A program made the position numbers and the translations under genes. DNA of 64,000 nt from CAYFTL01 sp964346145. GTDB lineage: Bacteria > Bacillota > Clostridia > Christensenellales > Aristaeellaceae. Positions 35,802 through 45,271 of the stretch are shown one piece after another. Position 1 is the first letter of the stretch. Every line of letters starts with the position of its first letter. The notes beneath the pieces were generated by a model. That model did no database searches. It had not been told where the DNA came from and saw nothing but the letters and a program-made list of their open reading frames with translations. Location: the NCBI GenBank assembly GCA_964346145.1, contig CAYFTL010000005.1, positions 16,999 to 80,998 on the forward strand, given 5' to 3'.

Positions 35802-37040
35802 TTATTCGTCATCTACTTTGCTGCTTGGTGGCCTGAATATCTTTTGCTTGGGTTCGCGCGCAATCTGCAATGCAAAACGTGCGTGCTTCTTAAGCGGGAA
35901 TTTCAAATCAAATTGCGGAATTTCATTTTCTGTGGGTTCGGTCATCTCGTAAATATATTCGGCGATATTTTTGGCGATGTCAAAATCCCTGAAGGCTTTT
36001 TGTGCATCGCGTATTTCCTTCAATCGCTTTCCGCGCTCTGCAAGCAACGCGCCGACGATCGGCTTTACCGAATCGATGGTTTTGCAAGCCATGCCCAGTC
36101 CGTGTTGCATGATGAAGGCAGGGTTGTTGGCTTCCTGTCCGGGCAATGCTCCGGTGACCAGAATGGGCACATTGCACACGATGGCTTCAAAAAGAGTGTT
36201 CGGACTTCCGCGTGCAATCAACAGGTCGGATTGTAGCATATAATCCTGAACGTTTTTGACGAAGCCCTCAATCTTTATTCGGTCGCCGTAGCGGGGGAGC
36301 AACAACTCTTCCAGAGCAATCTTTAGGCGCTGGTTGCGCCCGCAAACGATCGTAACATTGCAGTTGAATTGATTGAGCATCTCAACCGCATATCGCCGCA
36401 GGTTTCCTGATCCTTCTCCACCGCTCATAATCAAACAATTCAGCGGCCGTTGTCCGTCGTATTCTTTGCGTTCGTAGCCGCGCGCGGCATCCACAAACTG
36501 CTTGCGCGAAGGGAATCCGCATAAGGCAAGCTTTTCTTCTGGCATCCCATTTTTCAAGCTGGCTTCAAAAGCCTCTTCGGTCGGGCACAGAGTCATAAGA
36601 TTTCGCGGATCACACCAGTTGGGGTGAATGTCGACAATATCCGCTTGTAGCGTAATCTGGGGAATGTCCAGCGCATATTCCTCCAATACATTCAACACAC
36701 TGCCGTTAAACATGGCATGCACACAAATGATTATATCGGGCTGGAATTCAACCAGCTTTCTCATCAACCGGTCGTGGATCAATGTGCCCAGCAACGAAGC
36801 AATCACTTCGCTGCTTTGCTGGGTCATGACATAGGTGAACTTCCAAAGGTCCTGCACATTTCGGGTGATTGGACCGTACATTTTTGCAGAGCTGACGCCC
36901 GCGCGGCCAATCAGCGCAAATCCTTCCACGACTTCTACCTGCACATCCGGATAATTGACAAATTGTTCGGTCAATGAGTCGGTAATGCTCTTGTGCCCGT
37001 GACCGGTGTAAGCCGAGGTCACGATCATAATCTTCTTCAT
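35802..37040 (-). CDS. MGDG-synthase-type glycosyltransferase (diacylglycerol glucosyltransferase-like)
   Basis: A 412-residue GT28-type glycosyltransferase with the MGDG synthase N-terminal domain (TSAYTGHGHKSITDSL, residues 8-23) and a C-terminal nucleotide-sugar domain with SGGEGSGNL, VCGRN and RGSPNTLFEAI. Relatives such as UgtP move glucose or galactose onto diacylglycerol for glycolipids and lipoteichoic acid anchors. The acceptor here is not proven. It follows a HAD phosphatase gene by 27 bases on the same strand and precedes the small ORF and mgtE. Confidence 0.9.
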   Translation of the reverse strand: MKKIMIVTSAYTGHGHKSITDSLTEQFVNYPDVQVEVVEGFALIGRAGVSSAKMYGPITRNVQDLWKFTYVMTQQSSEVIASLLGTLIHDRLMRKLVEFQPDIIICVHAMFNGSVLNVLEEYALDIPQITLQADIVDIHPNWCDPRNLMTLCPTEEAFEASLKNGMPEEKLALCGFPSRKQFVDAARGYERKEYDGQRPLNCLIMSGGEGSGNLRRYAVEMLNQFNCNVTIVCGRNQRLKIALEELLLPRYGDRIKIEGFVKNVQDYMLQSDLLIARGSPNTLFEAIVCNVPILVTGALPGQEANNPAFIMQHGLGMACKTIDSVKPIVGALLAERGKRLKEIRDAQKAFRDFDIAKNIAEYIYEMTEPTENEIPQFDLKFPLKKHARFALQIAREPKQKIFRPPSSKVDDE

Positions 37041-37067
37041 AGCTTACCTCCTAACGATTTAAAATTC

Positions 37068-37847
37068 TTACCCAATTTTTGCGATGTCGCCAATTCCATT
37101 AAATACATAATGGGGCCGATAGGGATATTTGCGCATCGTGTGTTCATCGGTGACGCCGGAGAGCACCAAGACCGTCTCAATCTCAGATTCTATGCCGGCC
37201 ACAATGTCGGTATCCATGCGGTCCCCAATAATTACCGTATCTTCAGGCTTGGTTCCAAGCTGCTTCATGGCTTCGCGCATCATTAACGGATTGGGTTTGC
37301 CCACGAAGTAAGCTTCCTTGCCCGTAGACAGTTCAATCGGCGCGATCAGCGCGCGGGTTGCCGGCGCAATACCACCCTCAATTGGCCCAGTCAAGTCGGG
37401 GTTGGTGCCGATCAGCTTGGCTCCCTGGCGAACCAATTTGATTGCATGCAAAATTTTGTCATAGCTATAACTCGACGTTTCGCCCACAACCACGTAGTCT
37501 GGATTTACATCGTTCATGGAAAATCCGTGGTTATAAAGCGCGCCCACAAGTCCCGCTTCGCCGATGACGTAAGCGCTGCCGCCGGGCGCCTGGCTGGACA
37601 GAAAACTGGCTGTAGCCAGGGCGCTGGTGTAAAAATGCTCTTCGCCCACGCTCAATCCCATTCGCCCCAACTTTTCCTGGAGTTCTCGGGGCGAGCGTTC
37701 CGACGAATTGGTCAGGAAAATGTACTCTTTGTCGTTGGCTTCAAGCCAATCTAAAAATTCTGCGGCACCGGGCAACAATTTATTGCCATGATAAATAACG
37801 CCGTCCATATCGCTGATAAAGCCTGCTTTGCTCTGTAGACCGACCAT
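37068..37847 (-). CDS. HAD-IIA family sugar phosphatase (NagD-like), second copy
   Basis: A 259-residue class IIA HAD hydrolase with motif I ISDMDGVIYHGN, motif II LTNSSERS, and the late GDRMDTDIVAG. It is related to the phosphatase at 30.2-31.0 kb, but the two differ enough to suggest distinct substrates. Its gene leads a minus-strand run with a diacylglycerol-type glycosyltransferase, hinting at glycolipid or sugar-phosphate turnover, though this is only from position. A GGAGA site lies 11 bases before the ATG. Confidence 0.9.
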   Translation of the reverse strand: MVGLQSKAGFISDMDGVIYHGNKLLPGAAEFLDWLEANDKEYIFLTNSSERSPRELQEKLGRMGLSVGEEHFYTSALATASFLSSQAPGGSAYVIGEAGLVGALYNHGFSMNDVNPDYVVVGETSSYSYDKILHAIKLVRQGAKLIGTNPDLTGPIEGGIAPATRALIAPIELSTGKEAYFVGKPNPLMMREAMKQLGTKPEDTVIIGDRMDTDIVAGIESEIETVLVLSGVTDEHTMRKYPYRPHYVFNGIGDIAKIG

Positions 37848-38023
37848 GAAACTATATCTCCATTCATAAATGAATTTTACATAAACCTTCGTTCATTATA
37901 CATCAAATTTATGATATTGCCTAGGCGCACAAACCCGTAGCCTAATATTCATACACTTAGCGCCTGCTTATTGCGCACTACTCAAGGTAGGGGATATTTG
38001 CCGTATTTTTATATGCTCCGAGA

Positions 38024-38052
38024 TTGTGGCGTTCCACCTCTTTTGCTATAAT
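38024..38052 (+). promoter_or_regulatory. Sigma-A-type promoter of the TIM-barrel/glycosylase/phosphorylase run
   Basis: TTGTGG (38024-38029), 17 bases, TATAAT (38047-38052) preceded by TGC, an extended -10. It lies 31 bases before the ATG at 38083. Confidence 0.72.
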
Positions 38053-38082
38053 ATATAAAACAAATCGAAGGGTGGTTTTCAC

Positions 38083-38922
38083 ATGCGGTATGGTGCACAG
38101 GTATTCAACTTTCATTCTCCCGAAGAATGGATAGCAGCCCACCGGGATAAGGGTTATGGCGCTGCATACTTTCCCTGGTCATACAAGGACGACTCAAGCC
38201 TAATTGATGAATATGCCGCCGCTGCCCAAGAAGCCGGCCTGGTGATCGCCGAGGTGGGTGCCTGGTCCAATCCTATATCTCCCGACAAGTCCGAGCGCGA
38301 CCGCTCTATCGAATTGAACATTCGCCAACTAGAGCTGGCCGACCGCATCAAAGCCAACTGCTGCGTAAACATTTCGGGCAGCAGGCATTCCGAAATCTGG
38401 ATGGCTGCCCATCCCGACAACCTAACCGGCAAAACCTTTGAATTGATCGTAGAAACCGTTCAATACATTATTGACCAAGTGAAACCGACGCATACAAAAT
38501 ACAGCTTAGAATGCATGCCCTGGTGCTTTCCAGACAGCGTAGAAAGCTACTTAGAACTGTACCACGCAATCGGCCGCGAGGGATTCGGCGTGCATTTGGA
38601 TCCTTGCAACCTAGTCAATAGCCCTCGATTGTTGTACGGCTTCGATAAACTGATGAAACAATGCGCCGAAACCTTAGGGGATTGGACCTGTTCGTGCCAC
38701 GTTAAGGATCTGCATCTCGTTCCGGACGGTGCGAATGTGGAATTGAAAGAAGTTTTGCTAGGCAATGGAGATTTGCCTGTGGCCTCCATGCTCAAGCACA
38801 TGGAAAAATTCAATGTTCCCATGATGCTCGAGCACCTGCCGGACGAACAAAGCTATCAAAAAGCCGCCGCTTTTTTTGAACAGACGGCTGCACAGCTTGG
38901 CATAGAGATTGAATGCATATGA
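38083..38922 (+). CDS. Sugar phosphate isomerase/epimerase-family TIM-barrel protein
   Basis: A 279-residue protein of the AP-endonuclease-2/xylose-isomerase-like TIM barrel family. Candidate metal ligands occur in SLECMPWC (Glu), HLDPCNL (His-Asp), CHVKDLH and MLEHL (Glu). Members isomerise or epimerise sugars, inositol derivatives or hydroxy acids; the reaction is unknown. AAGGGTGG precedes the ATG. The next gene overlaps its last codons. Confidence 0.87.
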   Translation: MRYGAQVFNFHSPEEWIAAHRDKGYGAAYFPWSYKDDSSLIDEYAAAAQEAGLVIAEVGAWSNPISPDKSERDRSIELNIRQLELADRIKANCCVNISGSRHSEIWMAAHPDNLTGKTFELIVETVQYIIDQVKPTHTKYSLECMPWCFPDSVESYLELYHAIGREGFGVHLDPCNLVNSPRLLYGFDKLMKQCAETLGDWTCSCHVKDLHLVPDGANVELKEVLLGNGDLPVASMLKHMEKFNVPMMLEHLPDEQSYQKAAAFFEQTAAQLGIEIECI

Positions 38923-39431
38923 ACACGCTTCCTCTAAAACCTATTGACGGTTTTCCGCCGATTATCAATCGACAATGCAAAGTATTGGTGCTGGGCTCCA
39001 TGCCCAGCGTTCAATCTTTGCAGCAGAATTTTTATTATGCCCATCCGCGCAACGCTTTCTGGCCGATTTTGGCCCACCTGCTTGATTCGCCGATGCCCGA
39101 TACCATTGAAACCAAAACCGCCCTTTTGCTCGACAACCGGGTGGCACTTTGGGATGTGCTTGAATCCTGCATCCGGAAAGGATCGCTGGACTCCAACATC
39201 AAGGAGGCCAAAGCCAACGACTTCGGCGCGCTTTTTGCTCGTTTTCCAAATATTCGCGCCGTGCTCTTTAACGGCAAAGCTGCCGAACGATTGTTTGTGC
39301 GCCTGCAACCGCAAGCGTTGGAACGCCGATTTTCTACCGCACTGCCATCAACCAGCCCTGCCAACACGATGAGTTTTGATAAAAAAATTGAATCGTGGAA
39401 GCTTTTGCTCAATTGTCTTAGAAGTGAATAG
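38919..39431 (+). CDS. DNA-deoxyinosine glycosylase (uracil-DNA glycosylase family 6)
   Basis: A 170-residue glycosylase of the HDG group that removes hypoxanthine, the deamination product of adenine, from DNA. Motifs are GSMPSVQSLQQNFYYAHPRN, with the family's Asn-containing catalytic segment after it, VALWDVL, and LPSTSPAN near the C-terminus. The ATG at 38919 overlaps the previous stop (ATGA); an ATG six bases earlier is also possible. It lies between a TIM-barrel protein and a nucleoside phosphorylase; only base metabolism links it to the latter. Confidence 0.87.
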   Translation: MNTLPLKPIDGFPPIINRQCKVLVLGSMPSVQSLQQNFYYAHPRNAFWPILAHLLDSPMPDTIETKTALLLDNRVALWDVLESCIRKGSLDSNIKEAKANDFGALFARFPNIRAVLFNGKAAERLFVRLQPQALERRFSTALPSTSPANTMSFDKKIESWKLLLNCLRSE

Positions 39432-39457
39432 GAATTTACTTGTGGAGGTACATAGAC

Positions 39458-40783
39458 TTGAGGCCGGAATACCTACTTACGAAAAAACGCAACGCCCAGG
39501 AGCTAACTCAAAGGGAAATACAAACTTTTGTGGACGGAGCCGCCCACGGCACTTTTTCCGATGATCAGCTTTCGGCCATGTTGATGGCTATTGCGATCAA
39601 CGGCATGAACTATCAGGAAACCGCATATTTAACTATGGCCATGGCCCAGTCCGGACAAATGCTGGATTTGAGCGGAATTGAAGGCATCAAAGCCGACAAA
39701 CATTCCACCGGGGGCGTGGGGGATACCACCACCCTCGTCTTGGTGCCTTTGGTCGCCTGCTGCGGCATCAAGGTGGCAAAAATGTCTGGGCGGGGGCTTG
39801 GGCATACCGGCGGAACGCTCGATAAGTTGGAATCCATCCCCGGCTTCCAAGTAGAACTGCCAAATGATCGCTTTATCGACGTGGTCAATCGCGTAGGCTG
39901 TGCGGTGATAGGGCAAAGCACCTCTTTAGCCCCGGCTGACAAGAAATTGTACGCCCTACGCGACGTTACCGCCACTGTAGATAGCATTCCCTTAATCGCC
40001 TCCTCCATACTCTCTAAAAAAATAGCCGCAGGCTGTGATGTGGTGGTGTTGGACGTAAAAAGCGGTAACGGAGCCATGATGCAAACCCTAGAAGGCTCCA
40101 TACGCTTGGCGCAACATATGGTCCAAATTGGCACCCACACTGGGAAAAAGTTTAGTGCGGTCATAACCGATATGAATCAGCCGCTAGGCATGTATATCGG
40201 CAACGCGCTGGAGGTCAAAGAAGCCATTGCGGTTTTAAGGGGTGAGGTTCACGGCCCCTTGTTGGACGTGAGCCTCGAATTGGGTGCCCATATGCTATTA
40301 AACGGTGGCATTGTAGAAAGCAAAAGCGAAGCCATTCGCTTGCTCAAACAGAAAATTATAAGCGGGGAAGGGTTAGAAAAGTTTGCGCAAATGATCGAGG
40401 CGCAGTCGGGCAATCCCGATGTGATAAGCGATCTAAGCTTGCTACCCAGCGCGCCCAAACGCGTGCTTCTGCGCGCAAAGGAGAGCGGGTTTGTGTGCCA
40501 GATGGACACTCAAGCCATCGGTAATGCTGCGCGGATGATGGGCGCCGGACGCAACCATAAGGAAGATCAAATAGACCTATCGGTGGGCATCGTGATGCAT
40601 AAGCGAATCGGCGACCGGGTGCAGGCGGGGGATATCCTTTGTGAAATGCACCTGTCCGAACGGTCCGACCAGGCCCAGGTTCAGGAAATGCTTGCCTCGG
40701 CCATATGCATCGGGCAAGAACCCACAGCGCCGCCCAAGCTGATCCATGCCATCGTTACAGAAAGTGGTATTGAGTTTTTCTAA
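39458..40783 (+). CDS. pdp: Pyrimidine-nucleoside phosphorylase
   Basis: A 441-residue enzyme of the thymidine/pyrimidine-nucleoside phosphorylase family that splits uridine, thymidine and deoxyuridine with phosphate. The signature KHSTGGVGDTTTLVL (about residues 80-94) binds phosphate, and MSGRGLGHTGGTLDKLESIPGF is diagnostic. The length and Firmicute setting favour the broad-specificity Pdp over thymidine-only DeoA. The start is TTG, nine bases after GGAGG; a TTG six codons earlier lacks a site. It follows a DNA glycosylase gene by 26 bases. Confidence 0.94.
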   Translation: MRPEYLLTKKRNAQELTQREIQTFVDGAAHGTFSDDQLSAMLMAIAINGMNYQETAYLTMAMAQSGQMLDLSGIEGIKADKHSTGGVGDTTTLVLVPLVACCGIKVAKMSGRGLGHTGGTLDKLESIPGFQVELPNDRFIDVVNRVGCAVIGQSTSLAPADKKLYALRDVTATVDSIPLIASSILSKKIAAGCDVVVLDVKSGNGAMMQTLEGSIRLAQHMVQIGTHTGKKFSAVITDMNQPLGMYIGNALEVKEAIAVLRGEVHGPLLDVSLELGAHMLLNGGIVESKSEAIRLLKQKIISGEGLEKFAQMIEAQSGNPDVISDLSLLPSAPKRVLLRAKESGFVCQMDTQAIGNAARMMGAGRNHKEDQIDLSVGIVMHKRIGDRVQAGDILCEMHLSERSDQAQVQEMLASAICIGQEPTAPPKLIHAIVTESGIEFF

Positions 40784-40939
40784 AACTCGCAAAAGCGCAT
40801 TCGGTCTGCAAACCCAATTTGTATTTTTCATAGAAATTATATATAGATGGAAATAGCATCTAATGTTGCATCATGTGCAAACTTTTGTACCTAAAAGTGC
40901 GGCATTTATGCATTTTTGTGCGCTTTTGCACGAAAAATG
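40784..40939. other. Intergenic region upstream of the hisS promoter
   Basis: An AT-rich stretch after the nucleoside phosphorylase stop. Short repeats of TGCA and GTGC could form weak hairpins, but no convincing T-tailed terminator or gene was seen. Confidence 0.4.
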
Positions 40940-40968
40940 TTGACATTTTATCGCGTCATATGTATGAT
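40940..40968 (+). promoter_or_regulatory. Strong sigma-A-type promoter of hisS-aspS
   Basis: A perfect TTGACA (40940-40945), 17-base spacer and TATGAT (40963-40968). It lies just before the T-box leader. Confidence 0.88.
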
Positions 40969-40978
40969 ATTAGAATGT

Positions 40979-41196
40979 AAGTGTTGAGTGGGAGAGTAGC
41001 AAGCAGCGCGCGCCAGAGAGAATACACCACGGCTGAAAGTGTGTTCGGTGTTAACCTTGTGAAGGACACCCATGAGCTTTCCTTTTCGGCGGTTTGCCTG
41101 CGTTATAGGGCTGTAGAGTGGAGCGCAAACATGCGCTCAAGCAGGGTGGCACCACGAATCTTTCGTCCCTACATTGGGGAACCGAAAGATTTTTTT
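40979..41196 (+). promoter_or_regulatory. T-box leader of hisS-aspS
   Basis: A leader of about 218 bases. The conserved T-box sequence AGGGTGGCACCACG is at 41143-41156. A terminator follows: AATCTTTCG paired with CGAAAGATT (41157-41191) plus a T run. Stem I occupies the first 100 bases or so. Near its 3' side both histidine codons occur side by side (CAC at 41067, CAT at 41071); one of them should be the specifier, the latter being followed by a purine as usual. Uncharged tRNA-His would stabilise the antiterminator and allow hisS and aspS expression. Confidence 0.93.
41157..41196 (+). terminator. T-box terminator hairpin
   Basis: AATCTTTCG pairs with CGAAAGATT, followed by six more T. Its left arm begins right after the T-box sequence, as expected for the competing antiterminator/terminator pair. 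Confidence 0.88.
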
Positions 41197-41219
41197 ATAC
41201 TTTAAAAAGGAGGATCCGT

Positions 41220-42491
41220 ATGAAGATTCAAGCACCGAAGGGCACGCGCGATGTATTGCCCAAAGACAGTTACCGTTGGCAAAAAATTGAGGCTGATGCG
41301 CGCCATTTGGGTGCGTTGGCCGGCTATCGAGAAGTACGTACACCCGTATTCGAATACACCGAACTTTTTGCGCGGGGTGTAGGCGACACCACTGATGTGG
41401 TTCAAAAAGAAATGTACACATTCACAGATCGAGGCGACCGCTCTATCACCCTCAAACCAGAGGGCACGGCCGGAGTGGTGCGTGCCATGCTGGAAGCCCA
41501 CATGGATTCAGATCCCATGCCTATTAAGATGATGTACGTATCCACGCCGGTGTTTCGCTATGATAAACCACAAAGCGGACGATACAGGGAACACCACCAA
41601 ATCGGCGTCGAAGCATTTGGGGCAAAGGATCCGTCGATTGATGCTGAAATTATCGATCTGGCGCTCAAGATTTTGCGCGCTTCCGGCATCGGCAATTTGC
41701 GGGTAGCCATAAATACAATTGGCTGTCCCAAATGCAGGCCTGCCTACCACAAAGCGCTCAAAGCTTATATAGAACCTATGTTGGAAAACTTATGCGGCGA
41801 CTGCAATACGCGCTACGAACGCAATCCGCTCCGCGTGCTGGACTGCAAGGTGGATTCTGATAAACTCATCAATCCGCCGCAAATGCTGGATTATCTTTGT
41901 GAGGAATGTGCGCAGCACTTTGAACAGTTGCAAGCCAATTTAAACGTGCTTTCCATTGGCTATGAGGTGGATCCCAAGATCGTCAGGGGTCTTGACTATT
42001 ATGAGAAAACCGTTTTTGAAATCATCATGACCACTCCAGACGGTGGAGAGCTGACGGTATGCGGCGGTGGGCGTTATGACGGACTTGTGAAGCAATTGGG
42101 TGGCCCGTCCCTCCCCGGAATCGGCTTTGGGATGGGGGTAGAACGTCTGCTGATGCTTCAAGATATGCTAAGCGTACAGGAGCCCGCGCCGCGCTTATAT
42201 GATGTTTTTGTGTGCACTTTGGGCGACTCGGCTCGGATAGAAGGCATAAGGTTGGTAGAGCAGCTACGCGATGCTGGCATCAAGGCCGACTTGGATCACG
42301 CCGCACGCAGCCTAAAAGCCCAATTTAAATATGCAAACAAGGTGGAAGCACCTTACGTAATTGTGCTGGCCGAGGATGAACTCAACCGAAACGTTGTAAA
42401 GCTTCGCAACATGGCAACTTCAGAGGAAAGTGAAGTGCCGCGCGATTTAATCGTCGCCGAGCTCGTCTCGCTCGTGGAAGGAGTAAAATAA
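41220..42491 (+). CDS. hisS: Histidyl-tRNA synthetase
   Basis: A 423-residue class II synthetase. Motif 1 and 2 regions are visible (GTRDVLP at the N-terminus, then FRYDKPQSGRYREHHQIG). The histidine-specific motifs VRGLDYYEKTVFE and the motif 3 stretch GIGFGMGVERL are present, followed by the C-terminal anticodon-binding domain. The ATG follows AAGGAGGA. A T-box leader controls it. aspS starts one base after the stop, so both synthetases are made together. Confidence 0.97.
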   Translation: MKIQAPKGTRDVLPKDSYRWQKIEADARHLGALAGYREVRTPVFEYTELFARGVGDTTDVVQKEMYTFTDRGDRSITLKPEGTAGVVRAMLEAHMDSDPMPIKMMYVSTPVFRYDKPQSGRYREHHQIGVEAFGAKDPSIDAEIIDLALKILRASGIGNLRVAINTIGCPKCRPAYHKALKAYIEPMLENLCGDCNTRYERNPLRVLDCKVDSDKLINPPQMLDYLCEECAQHFEQLQANLNVLSIGYEVDPKIVRGLDYYEKTVFEIIMTTPDGGELTVCGGGRYDGLVKQLGGPSLPGIGFGMGVERLLMLQDMLSVQEPAPRLYDVFVCTLGDSARIEGIRLVEQLRDAGIKADLDHAARSLKAQFKYANKVEAPYVIVLAEDELNRNVVKLRNMATSEESEVPRDLIVAELVSLVEGVK

Positions 42492-42492
42492 G

Positions 42493-44295
42493 ATGGGAAG
42501 AAATATTGAAATCGGATTTAAACGCACCTGCTATTGTGGCGAAGTCAACGCACAAATGGCAGGGGAGGCAGTGCAGCTTTCGGGCTGGGTGCAGCGCAGC
42601 AGGGACTTGGGTGGATTGGTGTTTGTCTGGCTGCGCGACCGAAGCGGCCTTGTGCAGCTGGTGTTTGACGGCGATAACTGCCCGGAAAACATTATGCAGC
42701 AGGCGGCATCACTGCGCTCAGAGTTTGTCATTTCCATACGCGGCACGGTGCGCATGCGCGCAGCCGAAGCCATAAATGATAAATTGCCCAACGGAGATAT
42801 TGAAATCGTAGTTGAGCAGCTGCAGCTACTCAACCGTTCGGAAACACCGCCGATTTATGTTGAAGACGGAACCGACGAAAACGAATCGGTGCGCCTGAAA
42901 TACCGTTACCTCGATCTGCGCAAGCCATCAGCACAAAAGCGGTTGCGCGTGCGCGCACAAGTCATGTCCATCATTCGTCGATCGATGGAAGAACAAGGCT
43001 TTTTAGAGATTGAAACGCCCATATTGACAAAGTCTACGCCGGAAGGGGCGCGGGACTTCTTGGTGCCTTCCAGGCTGCATGCTGGGGAGTTTTATGCGCT
43101 GCCCCAATCCCCGCAGATTTATAAGCAATTGTTAATGTTGGCCGGATTTGACAAGTATTACCAGCTCGCCCGTTGTTTCCGAGACGAGGATAGCCGCGCC
43201 GACCGCCAGCCTGAATTTACCCAACTCGACCTTGAGATGTCGTTCGTCGAACCCGAGGACGTACAAAGCGTTGTTGAAAACACCTATGCTCAAATTTTCA
43301 AGGAAATTAAAGGCATAGAGCTTTCCTTGCCGCTACCTCGAATGACCTGGCAGCAAGCGATGGAGCAGTACGGCAGCGACAAGCCGGATACCCGGTTCGA
43401 GTTGAAGCTGAATGATATAAGCAACCTGGCGGCCAATTCTGGTTTTGGCGTATTTGAAAAGGCCATTGAAGACGGCGGCAGTGTGCGAGGAATCAATGCC
43501 AAGGGCTGCGCAAGCACGATGACCCGAAAGGCTATCGATAGTTTGGTGGAGTTTGTAAAACAATACAACGCCAAGGGGCTCGCCTGGATGGCCATCAACG
43601 AGGATGGTACTGACCGATCTTCCTTTGGGAAATTCCTTACCGACGGCACCCGCAAAAAAATTCTGGATGCATTTGCAGCTCAGCCGGGGGATATATTGTT
43701 TTTTGTGGCAGATCGGACCAGCGTAGTGTTGCAAGCTTTAGGCGCCCTGCGCCAAGAGGTGGCGCGCCGGTGTGATCTAATCGATCCAAACAAATTTAAT
43801 TTGTTTTGGATTGTTGATTTTCCGTTGTTTGAATATGACGAGGAAGAAAACCGCTATGTGGCCATGCATCACCCCTTTACAAGCCCCAAACCCGAGGACA
43901 TTCCGCTCATGGATAGCGAACCGGGAGCCGTTCGCGCAAGGGCTTACGACCTGGTGTTAAACGGATTTGAGTTAGGTTCCGGATCTATCCGTATCCACAG
44001 GCCGGAGATGCAGGCGCGCATGTTTGAAGCCATCGGCATATCGACCGAAGAGGCTCAAGACCGTTTTGGTTTCTTGTTGGAGGCTTTTCAATATGGCGCA
44101 CCACCCCACGGCGGTTTTGCGTACGGAATCGACCGTTTGGTTATGCTGCTGACGGACGGGCGTAGTTTGCGGGATATCATTGCTTTCCCCAAGATTCAAA
44201 ACGCAAAATGCTTGATGATGAACACACCCTCCTCGGTACATAAAGAGCAGCTGGACATGCTACATATTTCTACGGTAGCGTCTGAAAATAAATAG
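42493..44295 (+). CDS. aspS: Aspartyl-tRNA synthetase
   Basis: A 600-residue bacterial-type AspRS. The N-terminal OB-fold anticodon domain contains GWVQRSRDLGGLVFVWLRDR. The class II core holds the QSPQIYKQLLM segment, RCFRDEDSRADRQPEFTQLD (motif 2), and the motif 3 region GFAYGIDRLVMLL. The large GAD insertion domain (about 290-410) is present, as in all bacterial AspRS. Whether it also charges tRNA-Asn depends on whether the genome encodes GatCAB and AsnRS; the window does not show that. It is cotranscribed with hisS. Confidence 0.97.
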   Translation: MGRNIEIGFKRTCYCGEVNAQMAGEAVQLSGWVQRSRDLGGLVFVWLRDRSGLVQLVFDGDNCPENIMQQAASLRSEFVISIRGTVRMRAAEAINDKLPNGDIEIVVEQLQLLNRSETPPIYVEDGTDENESVRLKYRYLDLRKPSAQKRLRVRAQVMSIIRRSMEEQGFLEIETPILTKSTPEGARDFLVPSRLHAGEFYALPQSPQIYKQLLMLAGFDKYYQLARCFRDEDSRADRQPEFTQLDLEMSFVEPEDVQSVVENTYAQIFKEIKGIELSLPLPRMTWQQAMEQYGSDKPDTRFELKLNDISNLAANSGFGVFEKAIEDGGSVRGINAKGCASTMTRKAIDSLVEFVKQYNAKGLAWMAINEDGTDRSSFGKFLTDGTRKKILDAFAAQPGDILFFVADRTSVVLQALGALRQEVARRCDLIDPNKFNLFWIVDFPLFEYDEEENRYVAMHHPFTSPKPEDIPLMDSEPGAVRARAYDLVLNGFELGSGSIRIHRPEMQARMFEAIGISTEEAQDRFGFLLEAFQYGAPPHGGFAYGIDRLVMLLTDGRSLRDIIAFPKIQNAKCLMMNTPSSVHKEQLDMLHISTVASENK

Positions 44296-44389
44296 CGTTA
44301 TCCATTTGATATGCCCGAAAAAAATCCCGGCGTTAATTGTTTGGAGCTTGGATAATTGGGTAAAATCTGTATATAGGGGTGAGCGATAG

Positions 44390-44848
44390 ATGAAACAAAC
44401 GGCTACAGTCGTATATGAAAACGGACGGCTAATGGCTGAAGTTTTACGCCCTGAAGCGTGCGCTTCCTGCCGTGCGTGTGACTTTGGAAAAAAGCAACGC
44501 GTTTTGGTGGACATTGTAGATCAAAAAAGTCACCAGGCAGGGGATCAGATTGTGTTAGAAATACAGGACGGGAACGTGTCAAAAGCTTCCTTGCTTGCGT
44601 ATGGAATCCCGCTCGTGTTCCTGCTGATAGGGCTGTTGATAGCATATGCCCTTGGAGACAAGATTTTGCAGGATACCGAACTGTGGCAAGCATTGATCGT
44701 CTTTGGCGGGATAGCAATCGGTTGTTTGGCGCTCAAATTTCTTGATCCTGTGATCAAGAAAAATGGAAAGTTCGCACCCAAAGCTTATGGCTGTGGTGCA
44801 CAGCTTACTAAATGCTGTACCCCAAATACAAACAATAACAAAATATAA
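44390..44848 (+). CDS. RseC/SoxR-reducing system-like membrane protein
   Basis: A 152-residue protein with an N-terminal Cys cluster (EACASCRACDFGKKQ), two membrane helices (about 65-85 and 95-115), and a C-terminal Cys-rich tail (YGCGAQLTKCC). This layout matches the RseC family, which in proteobacteria sits with the Rnf-like Rsx electron-transfer complex. Clostridial members are often found near Rnf or redox genes; here thioredoxin follows directly. The role is probably redox-linked but is not established. A GGGGTGAG site precedes the ATG. Confidence 0.8.
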   Translation: MKQTATVVYENGRLMAEVLRPEACASCRACDFGKKQRVLVDIVDQKSHQAGDQIVLEIQDGNVSKASLLAYGIPLVFLLIGLLIAYALGDKILQDTELWQALIVFGGIAIGCLALKFLDPVIKKNGKFAPKAYGCGAQLTKCCTPNTNNNKI

Positions 44849-44869
44849 AACGCAGGAGGTTTTTTATTT

Positions 44870-45199
44870 ATGGCATCTGAATTGGTAAAAGAATTGGTAA
44901 CTGCTGATGTAAACGAAACCAGCTTGAAACAGCACGGTGTTGCTTTGGTGGACTTTTGGGCACCCTGGTGCGGACCCTGCCGCATGATGGCTCCCATCAT
45001 TGATGAGCTGGCTGCTGAATATGAGGGCAAGGTAGCGGTTGGTAAAATTAACATTGATGATCACACCGATGCCGCTTCCGCTTACAATGTGGCAAGCATC
45101 CCGACTTTGGTCGTTTTCAAGGACGGCAAGGAAGTCGAACGGATTGTAGGTGTGCGCAATAAAGGACATTTTCAACAAATATTGGATAAGTACATCTAA
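44870..45199 (+). CDS. trxA: Thioredoxin
   Basis: A 109-residue thioredoxin with the active site WCGPC in FWAPWCGPCRMM and the cis-proline loop ASIPTLVVF. It reduces protein disulfides in the cytosol. The AGGAGG site precedes the ATG. The gene follows the RseC-like gene by 21 bases and is followed by the long leader of the RNase J gene. Confidence 0.96.
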   Translation: MASELVKELVTADVNETSLKQHGVALVDFWAPWCGPCRMMAPIIDELAAEYEGKVAVGKINIDDHTDAASAYNVASIPTLVVFKDGKEVERIVGVRNKGHFQQILDKYI

Positions 45200-45271
45200 A
45201 TAGTTCTTTGGCAACAATTTGTTTTACCGTGTACAAATCATGTTAATCACTGTTTAAGAACAAACGAGACA

